Positions 46,438 through 55,114 are shown, numbered from the stretch's first letter. The stretch is DNA of 64,000 nucleotides from Prorocentrum cordatum (GCA_963575745.1 CAUYUJ010022440.1:1-64000); one strand, 5' to 3'. Numbers and translations: made by a program. Notes: generated by a model not told the origin, from the sequence alone.

Positions 46438-48298
46438 CGCCCAGGAGCGCCACCTGGAATGGCTAGGCGTTGAAGCGGAGTCTGGAGGTGGTGCCTCGGC
46501 TGCAGCCAGCAGCTCAGGCGGCGGCCCTGCTGCTCCCGCGGCATTGCAGGCGGCGGAGGTGGCGGCTGCCAGCCTGCCCCTGCAGCAGCCAGCCTCGAAG
46601 AGAGCTGAGCTTCTCGGCGTGCACGGGAACGCCGAGGAGAGGTCGGCGGAGGTGGGCTGTTGGCGGGCACCACCACTTTCTGGCTTCTAATCTAAAACCC
46701 TACTGCTCCCAGGGAGCTCTCCGGGAAACTTCTGCAGCGCTGCCAGGAACGCCTCCACGCGTGCCTGAACGCGCGCAGGCACGCGTGGGCGTGTGCCGGA
46801 AGCGCTCCCGGACACGCTGCGAAGTTTTGCAAGCTGCTGCGGGGATTCCGGAGCGGCGAAGATGGGCTGCTGGCAGGAACAACCACCGTCCGGCTTGCAC
46901 CCTAAAACCCTGTAGCATATTAGAGCCGGCGGCGCTGAGTGGCCCCGAAGCATTGTCTTTCCGGCGCCTTGCAGGAAACCTCGCGGCCCGCTTGGGTGCG
47001 CAGTGTGTCCCGAGAAGCGTTTTCATATTCGTTCCCAGAACGCGTTCTGGGGGCACTTCCGAAAAATCTTTGAAGCTCTCTGGAAGCTCCTGCGAAGCTT
47101 TTTCTTCGGCGTGCAAGCTCCAGGGGTTTGCTTTTCAGCGCTCTTTCAAGCGCTCCCCGCAATCATCTTGCGGGCTGTGGCATCTGGTTTGCTTCGAAAG
47201 GTTGGAAAGAGCTAAGAGGGTTCAGATTGAGAGCCCGGAGACGCACTGAAGCTCGTTCGGACTTCCGGCAGGCTCAAGGGCTCTGTATATTTCCGCATGT
47301 CGAGAGGATGGTGGAAGCCACGGCGCGTATCTCAAGTCTTTAAATGAAGGTGTTTGCTCCGCGCGAGAAACTTGCTGCACTGAGTGAAATCTTGCCAGAG
47401 AAGCCCGCGCGCTTCGAAAAGGGCGTTTCGAAGGAGCTTCGAGGGGGCTGCGAGGGGCCGCGGGAGACAGGCTTGCGGCACGCGTATTGGGAACGAGTAG
47501 AAAAACGCTCTCGGGGCGCTTTCCCCTCAAGCAGCTCGCTGCGACGCTGCTTGACCGGGGGCTCTGGAGAGGAGCTCGCGTGGCCCTGCCTGCCGGCTTT
47601 TCATCTAACGACTCTCATTGCTTTCTAAGAAGGTATCCAGCATTTTTCAGCTCTGACCCAACCAGGAGGTCCACGATATATAGCGACGCAGGCTAAGACG
47701 CGTAGAACTCTCCTGGGAGACGCCTGCAAGGGCGCTGTGCAGCATTCCTGGGGAGCATGTGAGCTTTAGTACTGTGATGTCCTAAACTGGATGGTGACGC
47801 GATCCGATGGGCGTGGAAGGCTTAGGAAAAATACGCTTGCGGGGACGCTGGGAATATGCTCTTGAGACCATGGAGCTTTGTACGAGCTCCGAAAGTGCTT
47901 CGAAGACCTTGAGGACATTCTGTCGGGCGCGCGTATTCGGAACAGGTGCGGGCACGCTCTCGGGGCACGTTAGAGGCTCAAGCAGGCCGCTTCGAGGCTG
48001 CTTGGCCGGCGCTGGAAAGCGCTGCCAGGCCACTTCGCTGCTGGCTGGAAATCTCAAGGCCTTTTGCTTTTTGGAGAGCTATCCAAAAACTTGTGGCGTC
48101 CACTCGTTGCTCAGAATCCGATATTGTGGGGTCCGTTTGTGGTGTCTACTTGTAGAGTCCATTTCTGCAGTCCACTTGCGGATTCCAGATTCCTAATAGC
48201 AGCGCGCCAGAATGCGTGCGAAGGCCCGTCAAAGAACTCGCGAAAGAATCTGCGGACAGCTTCCAGAGGACATCCCAGGGAGCTTCCCAGCGCGCATA
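46438..48298 (+). repeat. GC-rich segment with long inverted-repeat hairpin, no clear gene
   Basis: At 46755-46788 the arms CCACGCGTGCCTG and CAGGCACGCGTGG are perfectly complementary around AACGCGCG. Related sequence lies in the 36-kb GC-rich module. Phrases such as CGCTCTCGGGGC and CGGAACAGGTGCGGGC recur near 47,030, 47,500 and 47,940, suggesting a degraded ~450-bp repeat. Several frames are open for 80-260 codons on both strands, as expected at this GC content; none has recognisable motifs. Confidence 0.5.
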
Positions 48299-48337
48299 TA
48301 CCTCGTAGAGCTCTTCGTTATCCATGAGCTAGAGGAA
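48299..48337 (+). repeat. Truncated solo T-type 5' unit
   Basis: TACCTCGTAGAGCTC … GAGGAA, interrupted by the following type 1 element at the recurrent GAGGAA^T position. Confidence 0.6.
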
Positions 48338-49307
48338 TAACTCGTAGAGCGTCCCTTAGCCAGTTGCTGGAAGCTTAAGAGTGATTCCGGCGCGCTGGAG
48401 AGCTAGTTGGCAAGAAAATCTCGACGGACTTTTTGGTGACTTTTGGTAAGTTGAAAATTTTCTTCTCGAAATTCAACCATTCGTTAGAGCCCTAGTATTT
48501 TTCCCGTGATATTCGATATTATTCCCGCTCGCCGTCTTGATATCAGCTCGATCGGGTACCTTTTACTGCCAAAAAGCGCCCAGGCGGGATCGGGCGTTTC
48601 GAGTCATCTCGACGAGCTATAGGACAGCTACAGAGCTGATACTTACAGAGCCCGATTCAAAATCATCAGTCGCGTCTGTCTGTTGAATCCAGAGCTCTGA
48701 ACTCGGTCTGCTGCCCGAGCTAGGTTCGCGGAGCTATTCGTATTGTTCGAGTAATCTTGAGAGATGCTGTCAGTTTTCTGTACTTAACTCGGGCTGTAGG
48801 GGGGCTACAGGGCTGGTATTTACAGGAATCGATTTAGAGACATCGCGCGTCCGCCTGTCGAATCCAGAGCTTCGAACTCGGTCTGCTGCCCGAGCTAGGT
48901 CCGCGAAACTATTCGTATTGTTCGAGTCATCTTGAGAGGTGCTGTCGGTTTTCTGCTTTTAACTCGGGCTGTAGGGGTGCTGCAGGGCTGGCAATCACAG
49001 GAATTGATTCGGAGACATCAGGCGCGTCCGCCTGTCGCATTCAGAGGTCTGAACTCAGTCTGATACTCGAGCTAGGTTCGCGAACCTATTCGTATTGTTC
49101 GAGTCATCTTAAGAACTGCTGTCGATTTTCGCACGTAACTCAGGCTGTAGGAGAGCTACAGAGCTCGTACGCACAGAAAACGATCCAGAAGCATCAGCGG
49201 CGTTCGGCTGTTGCATCGAAAGGTCTGAAATCGTTTGGGCTGGAAAACTATTCGTTCCCTGCATTTTTTCGACATTATATATGGTCAGGAATCTCTACGA
49301 GTCCCCC
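48338..49307 (+). mobile_element. Type 1 Helitron-like element cut by LINE-3
   Basis: It starts TAACTCGTAGAGC, with four monomers and an AT-rich tail to TCTCTACGAGTCCCCC. LINE-3 begins exactly where the CGGCGGTAA arm would follow. The remaining hairpin and CCAG end are not found downstream. Confidence 0.75.
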
Positions 49308-49330
49308 GGCTCAAGACATCTCGGCTCTAG
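49308..49330 (+). other. Tandem relict spliced leader of LINE-3
   Basis: GGCTCAAG is followed by ACATCTCGGCTCTAG, which matches 11 of 15 positions of the leader's 3' part. Same layout and unit length as LINE-1, but older-looking. Confidence 0.75.
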
Positions 49331-49810
49331 GGTTCCTGGATTCCACGGGAGCTCAGGGGGCGTCGGCGTCGCGGGGAGACGGCGCGGCAGCCATCGCTGC
49401 CATCGGCGGGTACGGCATCTTCGAGGTTAGCAAGGCCCCTTGCCTTGTTTGCTGTGCCTGTTGTTTCTTATTGTTCGTGTGTGAAGACGGACGGATGCGA
49501 CTTTTCGGTTCTTGCGAGAAGATTTCAGCTGGAGGATATTTCACCGACAGTGCCATATCTGCAGTACTCACAGGATTACGGTCAGAAGCCAGATGCTGCT
49601 ATCGAGAGGGCGTCTCGTAAAAGACAGCTTCAGGATATTGAGAAGACCCCAGGTGACTATCCATTGGACGGAAGATTGAATACTGCCGACTCCACTCCAG
49701 ATAGTGAATCTGTTGTACTTCTCTGTGAACGGACTGTTACCCGACAGTGGTTGCACTCGTGGGGATCCGGACCTCAGTGTATTGACACAGTGCCAGAGCA
49801 TGCTGACAAA

Positions 49811-50869
49811 ATGACGGTGGATGGCGGCGCCCCTCCTGTGGAGCGTAATCGTGAGGAGGTGCTTGCTGAGAGGAAGGCCGCCTTGGGGGGGAAGGATGAC
49901 ATGCAGAGTTTACTATTGCAGATGATGCACAAGATGGATGATAACACTGAAAGGATCCAGGATGCCATAGGAGTTCAGGGAACCAAAATCGACAACGTTC
50001 AGGCCCAGGTCCAGAAGCAGGGTGTTGCGATTTCTAGCCTGGAGACTAAACAAAATCAACTTGAGACGATTGTCCAGGGGCTCCAGGGACAGGTTCGAGC
50101 GGGTTTTGTTGCCAGTGGCGCTTCGACGAGGCCTGATAACACCAGGACGGGCAGATACCAGGCTCCTGGGACCACCTACTTCTCCCCCACGTATGTCGAA
50201 CGGGTCACCAACTGGAATGACAGGGATCGGAGGTCTCAGGAGATGCTCATGTGGGAGGATGTGAAGGTGCTCATCGATAATATTACAAATCATTGTCTTT
50301 CGGATGATGATCGTGTGCACGTGTGTGTTGACGGTACAGAGCGCATCAACGCTGGTCGTTACATGTTCGGATCAGCCAAAATACAATTCAAGCCAGGGAC
50401 GGACAGGGATGTTGTCTGGAGGGTTAAACGGTGCATCGACCTTGTGACGGTACCCCCTGCCAAACGTCCCGCGCCTCCTCCAGGAATCCAGATTGCAGCA
50501 CCACAGTGCCTCATTGAGAATATGAAGCAGATAATCAACCCTGAGTCGATCAAAGTCAGCGTCGAGTGCCCCGAGTGGAAGAGGGACCACGTTAAGGCAG
50601 TGGGGCGATTCTGCGGCACTATTCGGAGCATGTGTACACAGATTGGTATAGAGGCCATTGCTGTGCGAGGTGAAATGGGACCGCCCAAATCTACTATATG
50701 GACTGTGCCCACGACTGCCGCTCCGAGGCCTATGCTGCTGGCCGAGTTTACCACGACACGGGCGACATGGGAGGTATCGAGTGAGAGTGTCGACAGATTG
50801 CACCAACTAATACCTGCGTTTACTAAGACGAAGGCTGATAGCGAGACGGAAGTCAATAGGAGGGTGTGA
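49811..50869 (+). CDS. LINE-3 ORF1 protein (352 aa from first ATG)
   Basis: The frame is open from 49445, but the first ATG is at 49811, and homology to LINE-1 begins shortly after it (MDDNTERIQDAI). Residues ~35-95 form a coiled coil (QAQVQKQGVAISSLETKQNQ). A linker follows, then a C-terminal domain (RINAGRYMFGSAKIQF … WKRDHVKAVGRFCGTIRSM … GEMGPPKSTIW) that aligns with LINE-2 ORF1. The expected role is binding the element RNA. It ends with TGA-C, and ORF2 lies in the same frame after a second stop 24 nt later. Confidence 0.75.
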   Translation: MTVDGGAPPVERNREEVLAERKAALGGKDDMQSLLLQMMHKMDDNTERIQDAIGVQGTKIDNVQAQVQKQGVAISSLETKQNQLETIVQGLQGQVRAGFVASGASTRPDNTRTGRYQAPGTTYFSPTYVERVTNWNDRDRRSQEMLMWEDVKVLIDNITNHCLSDDDRVHVCVDGTERINAGRYMFGSAKIQFKPGTDRDVVWRVKRCIDLVTVPPAKRPAPPPGIQIAAPQCLIENMKQIINPESIKVSVECPEWKRDHVKAVGRFCGTIRSMCTQIGIEAIAVRGEMGPPKSTIWTVPTTAAPRPMLLAEFTTTRATWEVSSESVDRLHQLIPAFTKTKADSETEVNRRV

Positions 50870-50893
50870 CGACGACGACGCCGTACACCGTAG

Positions 50894-51862
50894 GGGATCC
50901 GACTGGGCAGTTGGGACCTCAATCAGGCGGGGTCGGCCAACTTCAAGGGGAATGAGATCCTGAGGAGCCCCTCAATGCGTGATAGCATCTGGGGTGTTCA
51001 GGAATGCCAGAATCTTTTTGGAGGCAAATTCGATGCATATATCAGACGGTGTGGCCTATCATATCGTGTGAGTTGTGACGATAAGTGTGGGTTACTATTT
51101 AACAAAGAGTGGAGTACATGTGTGCGTGAATCAATATGTCAATATGAATGGTTCTGTGTGGTGGTCTTTGGTAGTGGTAGTGCCCCTGTGATAGTTGCCT
51201 CTGCGTATCTTCCCGACCCCGGCGTCGACAACGCCGTTGATGTGCAGTGCGGGGCTTTGGACACGCTCGAGCCAATTATCCTCACTCTGCGCAGCCGCTG
51301 GAAAGGGGCGACTGTCTCTGTGCTGCTCGATGCCAACGTCGAGCTACCCCCAGCAACTCAGCTGCAGTGCCCACGCACTGGGACAGTCTATGAGGCGGTG
51401 GGAAGTGCTACCAAGGAGGAGAGGAGGACTTGCGAGGAGGGAGGTGCACAACGGGAGAGGAGGGACGTACGACAACAGTTGCGCGAGCGTGTTCTCTGCT
51501 TTTTAGGGCGCCTGGGGATGAAGGCTGCCAATTCGTTCTTGCCACGACGACTACATACATGGGAGAGTTACGGAATATCTCGGTGGGGGACGTGTAAGAA
51601 GGTTCTTGATTACATTTTTGTTCCCAGGACGTGGGTGATCGATAAGATGACGGTGGAAACGATCATGAGTAATGGGGGAAAGGCTAATCGTAGTCGCCTT
51701 AGCGACCATGGCCTGCTTCAGGGGACTTTTAGTGACCCAGGCGCTGAGCTGGTCAAACGTAGTATCCCGACGGCAGCTCGTGAAAAGAGTTTGGTGGGTT
51801 ATAAGACGGTGAATTGGGGGGGGGCCTCAATATGGCGCGAAAGGAAATCGATCGGGTCTTAG
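50894..51862 (+). CDS. LINE-3 ORF2, APE endonuclease part
   Basis: Open from TAG 50891-50893. Upstream of the first ATG (50975) lies SWDLNQAGSANFKGNEIL, equivalent to the first endonuclease motif, so the ATG is not the natural start. Later motifs: GVQECQ (Glu), VIVASAYLPDPG, LLDANVEL (Asp/Asn), KAANSF … LHTWE, LDYIFVP, RSRLSDHGLL (Asp-His). These form a complete AP-endonuclease-like set. The frame passes into the RT frame near 51,815-51,825 at a run of nine G. Confidence 0.8.
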   Translation, partial: GIRLGSWDLNQAGSANFKGNEILRSPSMRDSIWGVQECQNLFGGKFDAYIRRCGLSYRVSCDDKCGLLFNKEWSTCVRESICQYEWFCVVVFGSGSAPVIVASAYLPDPGVDNAVDVQCGALDTLEPIILTLRSRWKGATVSVLLDANVELPPATQLQCPRTGTVYEAVGSATKEERRTCEEGGAQRERRDVRQQLRERVLCFLGRLGMKAANSFLPRRLHTWESYGISRWGTCKKVLDYIFVPRTWVIDKMTVETIMSNGGKANRSRLSDHGLLQGTFSDPGAELVKRSIPTAAREKSLVGYKTVNWGGASIWRERKSIGS

Positions 51863-53724
51863 GAGATGCCAATGCTACTTGTTCTCCAGGGGACCTTCTG
51901 TCGACCACCATTCGGGCTTGTACTGGGCAGGAGGAAATCAAATGCACGACTGCTTCCACGGGACGGGGATTACCGCCAGTTTGGCCAGCGGGGCTCACGG
52001 CCTGCCAGGAGATTCTGCGACGGAGGCCTCTGCCTGCGTCAGTGGACGTACCCAGCTTGCGCAGACGTGCCAACGGACTTCGGAGGGAGTATCGTGCGGC
52101 GTTGGCCGCGTGGTCTTCCCCTGCCTCCAGGCGCAAATTACGGCACGGTATCAAGCACCTCATTGTGCAGGGACGGATATCTGAGGACAGGGAGGAGTGG
52201 GTGGATGAGATCAGAGCGCATACCAGACAGAGATATACTTCGGAGGAGGTCAGAGGACGGGGTATGGAGATGTTGGAGGAGTTGAGGAAGGATGCACACC
52301 GGAATCTATGTGACGGGTACTGCACTGAGGGACTGACAATGGCAGTGGTATGCCAGGCACGGTCACGTCTCAAGTCCATGCGCGCCACGGGCCCCGACAG
52401 GCTGCCTTGTGAACTACTCAAGGCATTGCCGTGGGCGACTTTGCGCAGCGTAGCTCGGATGTTTGATGAGATATTTCGTTTGACACGGCAGTATCCGCAG
52501 GACTGGAGGCAGATTTTGATTGCCTTCATGCCCAAGCTGCCGAGCTTGACATCACTGACAGATGCACGGTACCTCTGTCTGCAAAACAGTCTCAGCCGTT
52601 GGTACTCTGCTTGTGTGGCGATCTTGGTCGAACAATTTGTGTCTCGAGCTGGCCTCATGGGACCTCTGGGCATCTATGGCTTCCAGGAGGGACGTAAGAC
52701 GGTGGAAATTGTGGGGGCCCTCAAGGCTCTTGCTCAACATGGGGACATCTGGGGAAAGGATCAGACGGTCCATATCGCTAACGCCGATATCAAACAAGCG
52801 TTCGACCATTGCAGCCTTCAAAACGCCAAGAGAGCTATGCGCCATGCCAATATTCCTGCCTATCTCCAGTATGCCTTGCTTGCACCGCTGGTATGCACTA
52901 CGGGGTCGTTAGTTGTCGAGGGTATGGCCATGCACAACATCAACTGGGGCGTCTGTATACGGACGGGCGGCCCTGAGGGGCCCCTTCTCTTTAACCTTAT
53001 CATCTGTGCCATGTGGGGACCTATATTTCGGGGTTGGGGCAGTCGAGGAGTGGGGTATGTGCTGGAGGGCGTCTGTGGAGAGTGTGAGCGACGGACAGTC
53101 GTGAACCACTTTGTGTGGGCGGACAATTGCTACCTTGTCTCTGCCTCCTCAACCGTGCTGGCTCAGATGATTCACGATCTAACCCTACCACTACATGACT
53201 GGGGGATGAGATGGAAGGATAGCAGCCTGTTGTATATGACATGTGGGGAGACTGCGAGAGTGGACGGAGACGGACATATACTTGCCATTGAGGATTTGTG
53301 TATACCTGCGTGCTCTGGATATCAGGGCTTTAGACTTCGACGTGTGTGCAGAATGAAAGTATTGGGGCATGAGGTTTTCTCCACCTACCTTGTGCCCGCG
53401 TATCCTGATGTAGAATATCGCATCAAAGAGGCTCGTGCTTGTTTCATTGGACAGTCGGATTTCTTTCGTAACAGAGCGGTTGCTGTTCGTGATAAGTTTT
53501 GTCGTTATCAGGACAAGGTGCAGAGTATGGCGTTGTATTGTCTAGAGACATGTGTTGCTGATATTTCCTCATTACATATGCTCAATGCCTTCGAGGGATG
53601 GTGTTTGTGCCGTATGTTTCGACGGCCGAGGAGGGAGGAGGAGACGATGGCGGGCTGGAGCCGACGACGGTACCATGAGGCCAGAGAGCAATTTCGAGCT
53701 TACGGATTTACGAGTTTGGTGTAG
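51814..53724 (+). CDS. LINE-3 ORF2, reverse transcriptase
   Basis: 636 codons in a frame shifted from the endonuclease. RT motifs in order: ARSRLKSMRATGPDRLPCEL, LIAFMPKLPSLTSLTDAR, IYGFQEGRKTVE, motif A NADIKQAFDHC (Asp ~325 and 331), motif B GGPEGPLLFNLI, motif C WADN at ~435-438, then the thumb and a basic C-terminal region (FRRPRREEETMAGWSRRR). It has the domain layout of LINE RTs that copy RNA at a nicked target. WADN replaces YxDD as in LINE-2. The start is unknown: the listed beginning is a frame opening within the G-run, not an initiation site. Confidence 0.88.
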   Translation: MGGGLNMARKEIDRVLGDANATCSPGDLLSTTIRACTGQEEIKCTTASTGRGLPPVWPAGLTACQEILRRRPLPASVDVPSLRRRANGLRREYRAALAAWSSPASRRKLRHGIKHLIVQGRISEDREEWVDEIRAHTRQRYTSEEVRGRGMEMLEELRKDAHRNLCDGYCTEGLTMAVVCQARSRLKSMRATGPDRLPCELLKALPWATLRSVARMFDEIFRLTRQYPQDWRQILIAFMPKLPSLTSLTDARYLCLQNSLSRWYSACVAILVEQFVSRAGLMGPLGIYGFQEGRKTVEIVGALKALAQHGDIWGKDQTVHIANADIKQAFDHCSLQNAKRAMRHANIPAYLQYALLAPLVCTTGSLVVEGMAMHNINWGVCIRTGGPEGPLLFNLIICAMWGPIFRGWGSRGVGYVLEGVCGECERRTVVNHFVWADNCYLVSASSTVLAQMIHDLTLPLHDWGMRWKDSSLLYMTCGETARVDGDGHILAIEDLCIPACSGYQGFRLRRVCRMKVLGHEVFSTYLVPAYPDVEYRIKEARACFIGQSDFFRNRAVAVRDKFCRYQDKVQSMALYCLETCVADISSLHMLNAFEGWCLCRMFRRPRREEETMAGWSRRRYHEAREQFRAYGFTSLV

Positions 53725-53744
53725 CGATTTCTCCGTATGTAAGG

Positions 53745-54824
53745 ATGCTGCAGGTTTCATTTCTATATTGTGCTGGTTCTCATGGGGATATATCTTCGAC
53801 GCAGCGTACGTGGAGAGATCACCAAATGACTACGGTTGCGTACGGCCCACTGTGGGACAGGCTCAGAACCGATGCTTCGGAGTGCCTGCGGTGTATGTTT
53901 CGCTTCCAGGAGGCTTCGCAGCTCAAAAGGAGGCATGTCAGCTCAGGTAGAGCTATTGGCCAGGGATGCTGGCAATTTTCTTTCTGCGAATTCTACGGAC
54001 TCACATGGTGGGAGTCCTTTGTGCCGACAGATGCTGCGTATTTTCAGTTCTGCGAGCACGTGTGTACACGGGCGATGCTGAGCTTTTTTCAGAAGAGAAA
54101 AGGGTACGGTACAACAGGTGGGGCCCTGCAGGAGGTACATACAATCACACAAAACGACTTGCACACCTATGGGGCTCAAGAGGGCACTCCAGCTTTCAAC
54201 GACAAATTGGCCAAAAGTATTGCGTTACAAAATATGAAGGAGGTTGTGTACGACCTCGACTCATTTGGGATCCCTGTGTACATCTCTGGGGACAGTCTTC
54301 TGGTGGTGTCTTGGCTTCAGGGTGTCAGGAGGGTGCTTAATCGTACGTGTCAAGATAGGATCAACAGAATGATAAATCAACTTGACAACATGTGTCAGAG
54401 GTTTGGAATTAGGCCTGCTTCTCATGGGAGGGAAATTGTCGACCACACATATAGGGAATGGAACACGCGTGCAGATGTACTCACTCATACGGCCCGTGTC
54501 GGGCCACCAGTGATTCGGGATAGGATCGGGCTTTACGCCCCTCAGTTAGATCAGGTGTTTCGCGTTTGTGCCATCAGAGCTGGATTCGATGGTGGCCTCT
54601 CTTGCGACGGCGTGGGAGTAGGGTGCTGGATAGATGTTGGACGGATATCGAGGCTCTCAAGGCAGCCACTCAGCCATGAGATTATCTGGACGGAGGTGTA
54701 TAGTGCGGCGTTCTCGATTGATCCAACTTCAACAGTGACAGATGCCAGGATCTCGGCCGTTGAGCATACGATTATGATCTCGCCGCGGGTTGTACATGCG
54801 TATTTCGGACAGGATATGATGTGA
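53745..54824 (+). CDS. LINE-3 RNase H-like domain with unusual motif order (359 aa)
   Basis: First ATG at 53745, in a frame different from the RT. Residues ~150-175 are a helix (FNDKLAKSIALQNMKEVV), then GIPVYISGDSLLVVSWLQG (Asp of the GDS motif), YREWNTRADVLTH (last RNase H motif), and only afterwards AGFDGGLSCDGVGVGCWIDVG (first-strand motif) with WTEVYSAAFS and a helix TDARISAVEHTI at the C-terminus. The Glu position is not conserved in this copy but is present in LINE-1 and LINE-2. The order matches LINE-2 and suggests a circularly permuted RNase H fold. Confidence 0.65.
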   Translation: MLQVSFLYCAGSHGDISSTQRTWRDHQMTTVAYGPLWDRLRTDASECLRCMFRFQEASQLKRRHVSSGRAIGQGCWQFSFCEFYGLTWWESFVPTDAAYFQFCEHVCTRAMLSFFQKRKGYGTTGGALQEVHTITQNDLHTYGAQEGTPAFNDKLAKSIALQNMKEVVYDLDSFGIPVYISGDSLLVVSWLQGVRRVLNRTCQDRINRMINQLDNMCQRFGIRPASHGREIVDHTYREWNTRADVLTHTARVGPPVIRDRIGLYAPQLDQVFRVCAIRAGFDGGLSCDGVGVGCWIDVGRISRLSRQPLSHEIIWTEVYSAAFSIDPTSTVTDARISAVEHTIMISPRVVHAYFGQDMM

Positions 54825-54919
54825 ATAAGTGATTGTGCTCACCCACGCCTTGCCTGCGTGTGTGTCGTGTGTGTGTGTGCTTGACCTCGCATCCTCCTAA
54901 TAAGAGCTGGCTCTCGCCC
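54825..54919 (+). other. Transition region after LINE-3
   Basis: TG-rich sequence (CGTGTGTGTCGTGTGTG). A few words (AATAAGAGCT) resemble the LINE-1 3' UTR, so some tens of bases may still be element sequence. The Helitron-like repeats do not resume. This is the composition and repeat-content boundary of the window. Confidence 0.45.
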
Positions 54920-55114
54920 ATGCGGGGACCTCCGCGCCCCGCCCTGGTTTTCTCCGACGCACCCAACGACGTCCCCACGACCTCCCCTCCACGCCGCCGC
55001 CGCCGTCGGCAGCGCCCTCCGTGGGGCGCCGACGCCCACTTCGGCCACGGCCAGAGCCGGACCGACAGCGAGGACTTCAAGTACTGCGGGCCCTCGCCGC
55101 TGGTGTCCTCTTAG
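54920..55114 (+). CDS. Possible short coding piece (64 aa), unknown function
   Basis: ATG 54920 to TAG 55112-55114. Third codon positions are almost all G or C (for example GTT TTC TCC GAC), and composition is mixed (… DAHFGHGQSRTDSEDFKY …), unlike the simple repeats nearby. An arginine run RRRRRR is present. No family is recognised. At this GC content an open frame of 64 codons is weak evidence; it could equally be chance or an exon fragment. Confidence 0.25.
   Translation: MRGPPRPALVFSDAPNDVPTTSPPRRRRRRQRPPWGADAHFGHGQSRTDSEDFKYCGPSPLVSS

Larger units (their letters stand above)
49308..54824 (+). mobile_element. LINE-3: nearly complete LINE retrotransposon, 3' end missing
   Basis: The 5' junction (CCCCC/GG/CTCAAG) is the same as for LINE-1. 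Order: relict leaders, ORF1, APE endonuclease, reverse transcriptase, RNase H-like domain. It has fewer lesions than LINE-2: extra in-frame stop after ORF1, a frame change at a G9 run, and one more between RT and RNase H. After TGA 54822-54824 the A-tail and hairpin remnant seen at the other two LINEs are absent; unrelated GC-rich sequence follows. Confidence 0.85.

Noticed and set aside
46890-46920. Interstitial telomere repeat (CCCTAAAACCCTG)
   Set aside because: Only two imperfect units; expected by chance in this much sequence.
46470-47249. 259-codon frame in the GC-rich module
   Set aside because: Overlapped by several equally long frames on the other strand, no motifs, and repeat-like wording; GC-rich DNA lacks stops by chance.
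1-49307. MITE (cut-and-paste DNA transposon) with terminal inverted repeats
   Set aside because: The right inverted repeat is subterminal, followed by a hairpin and CCAG, and clean empty sites show no target duplication.
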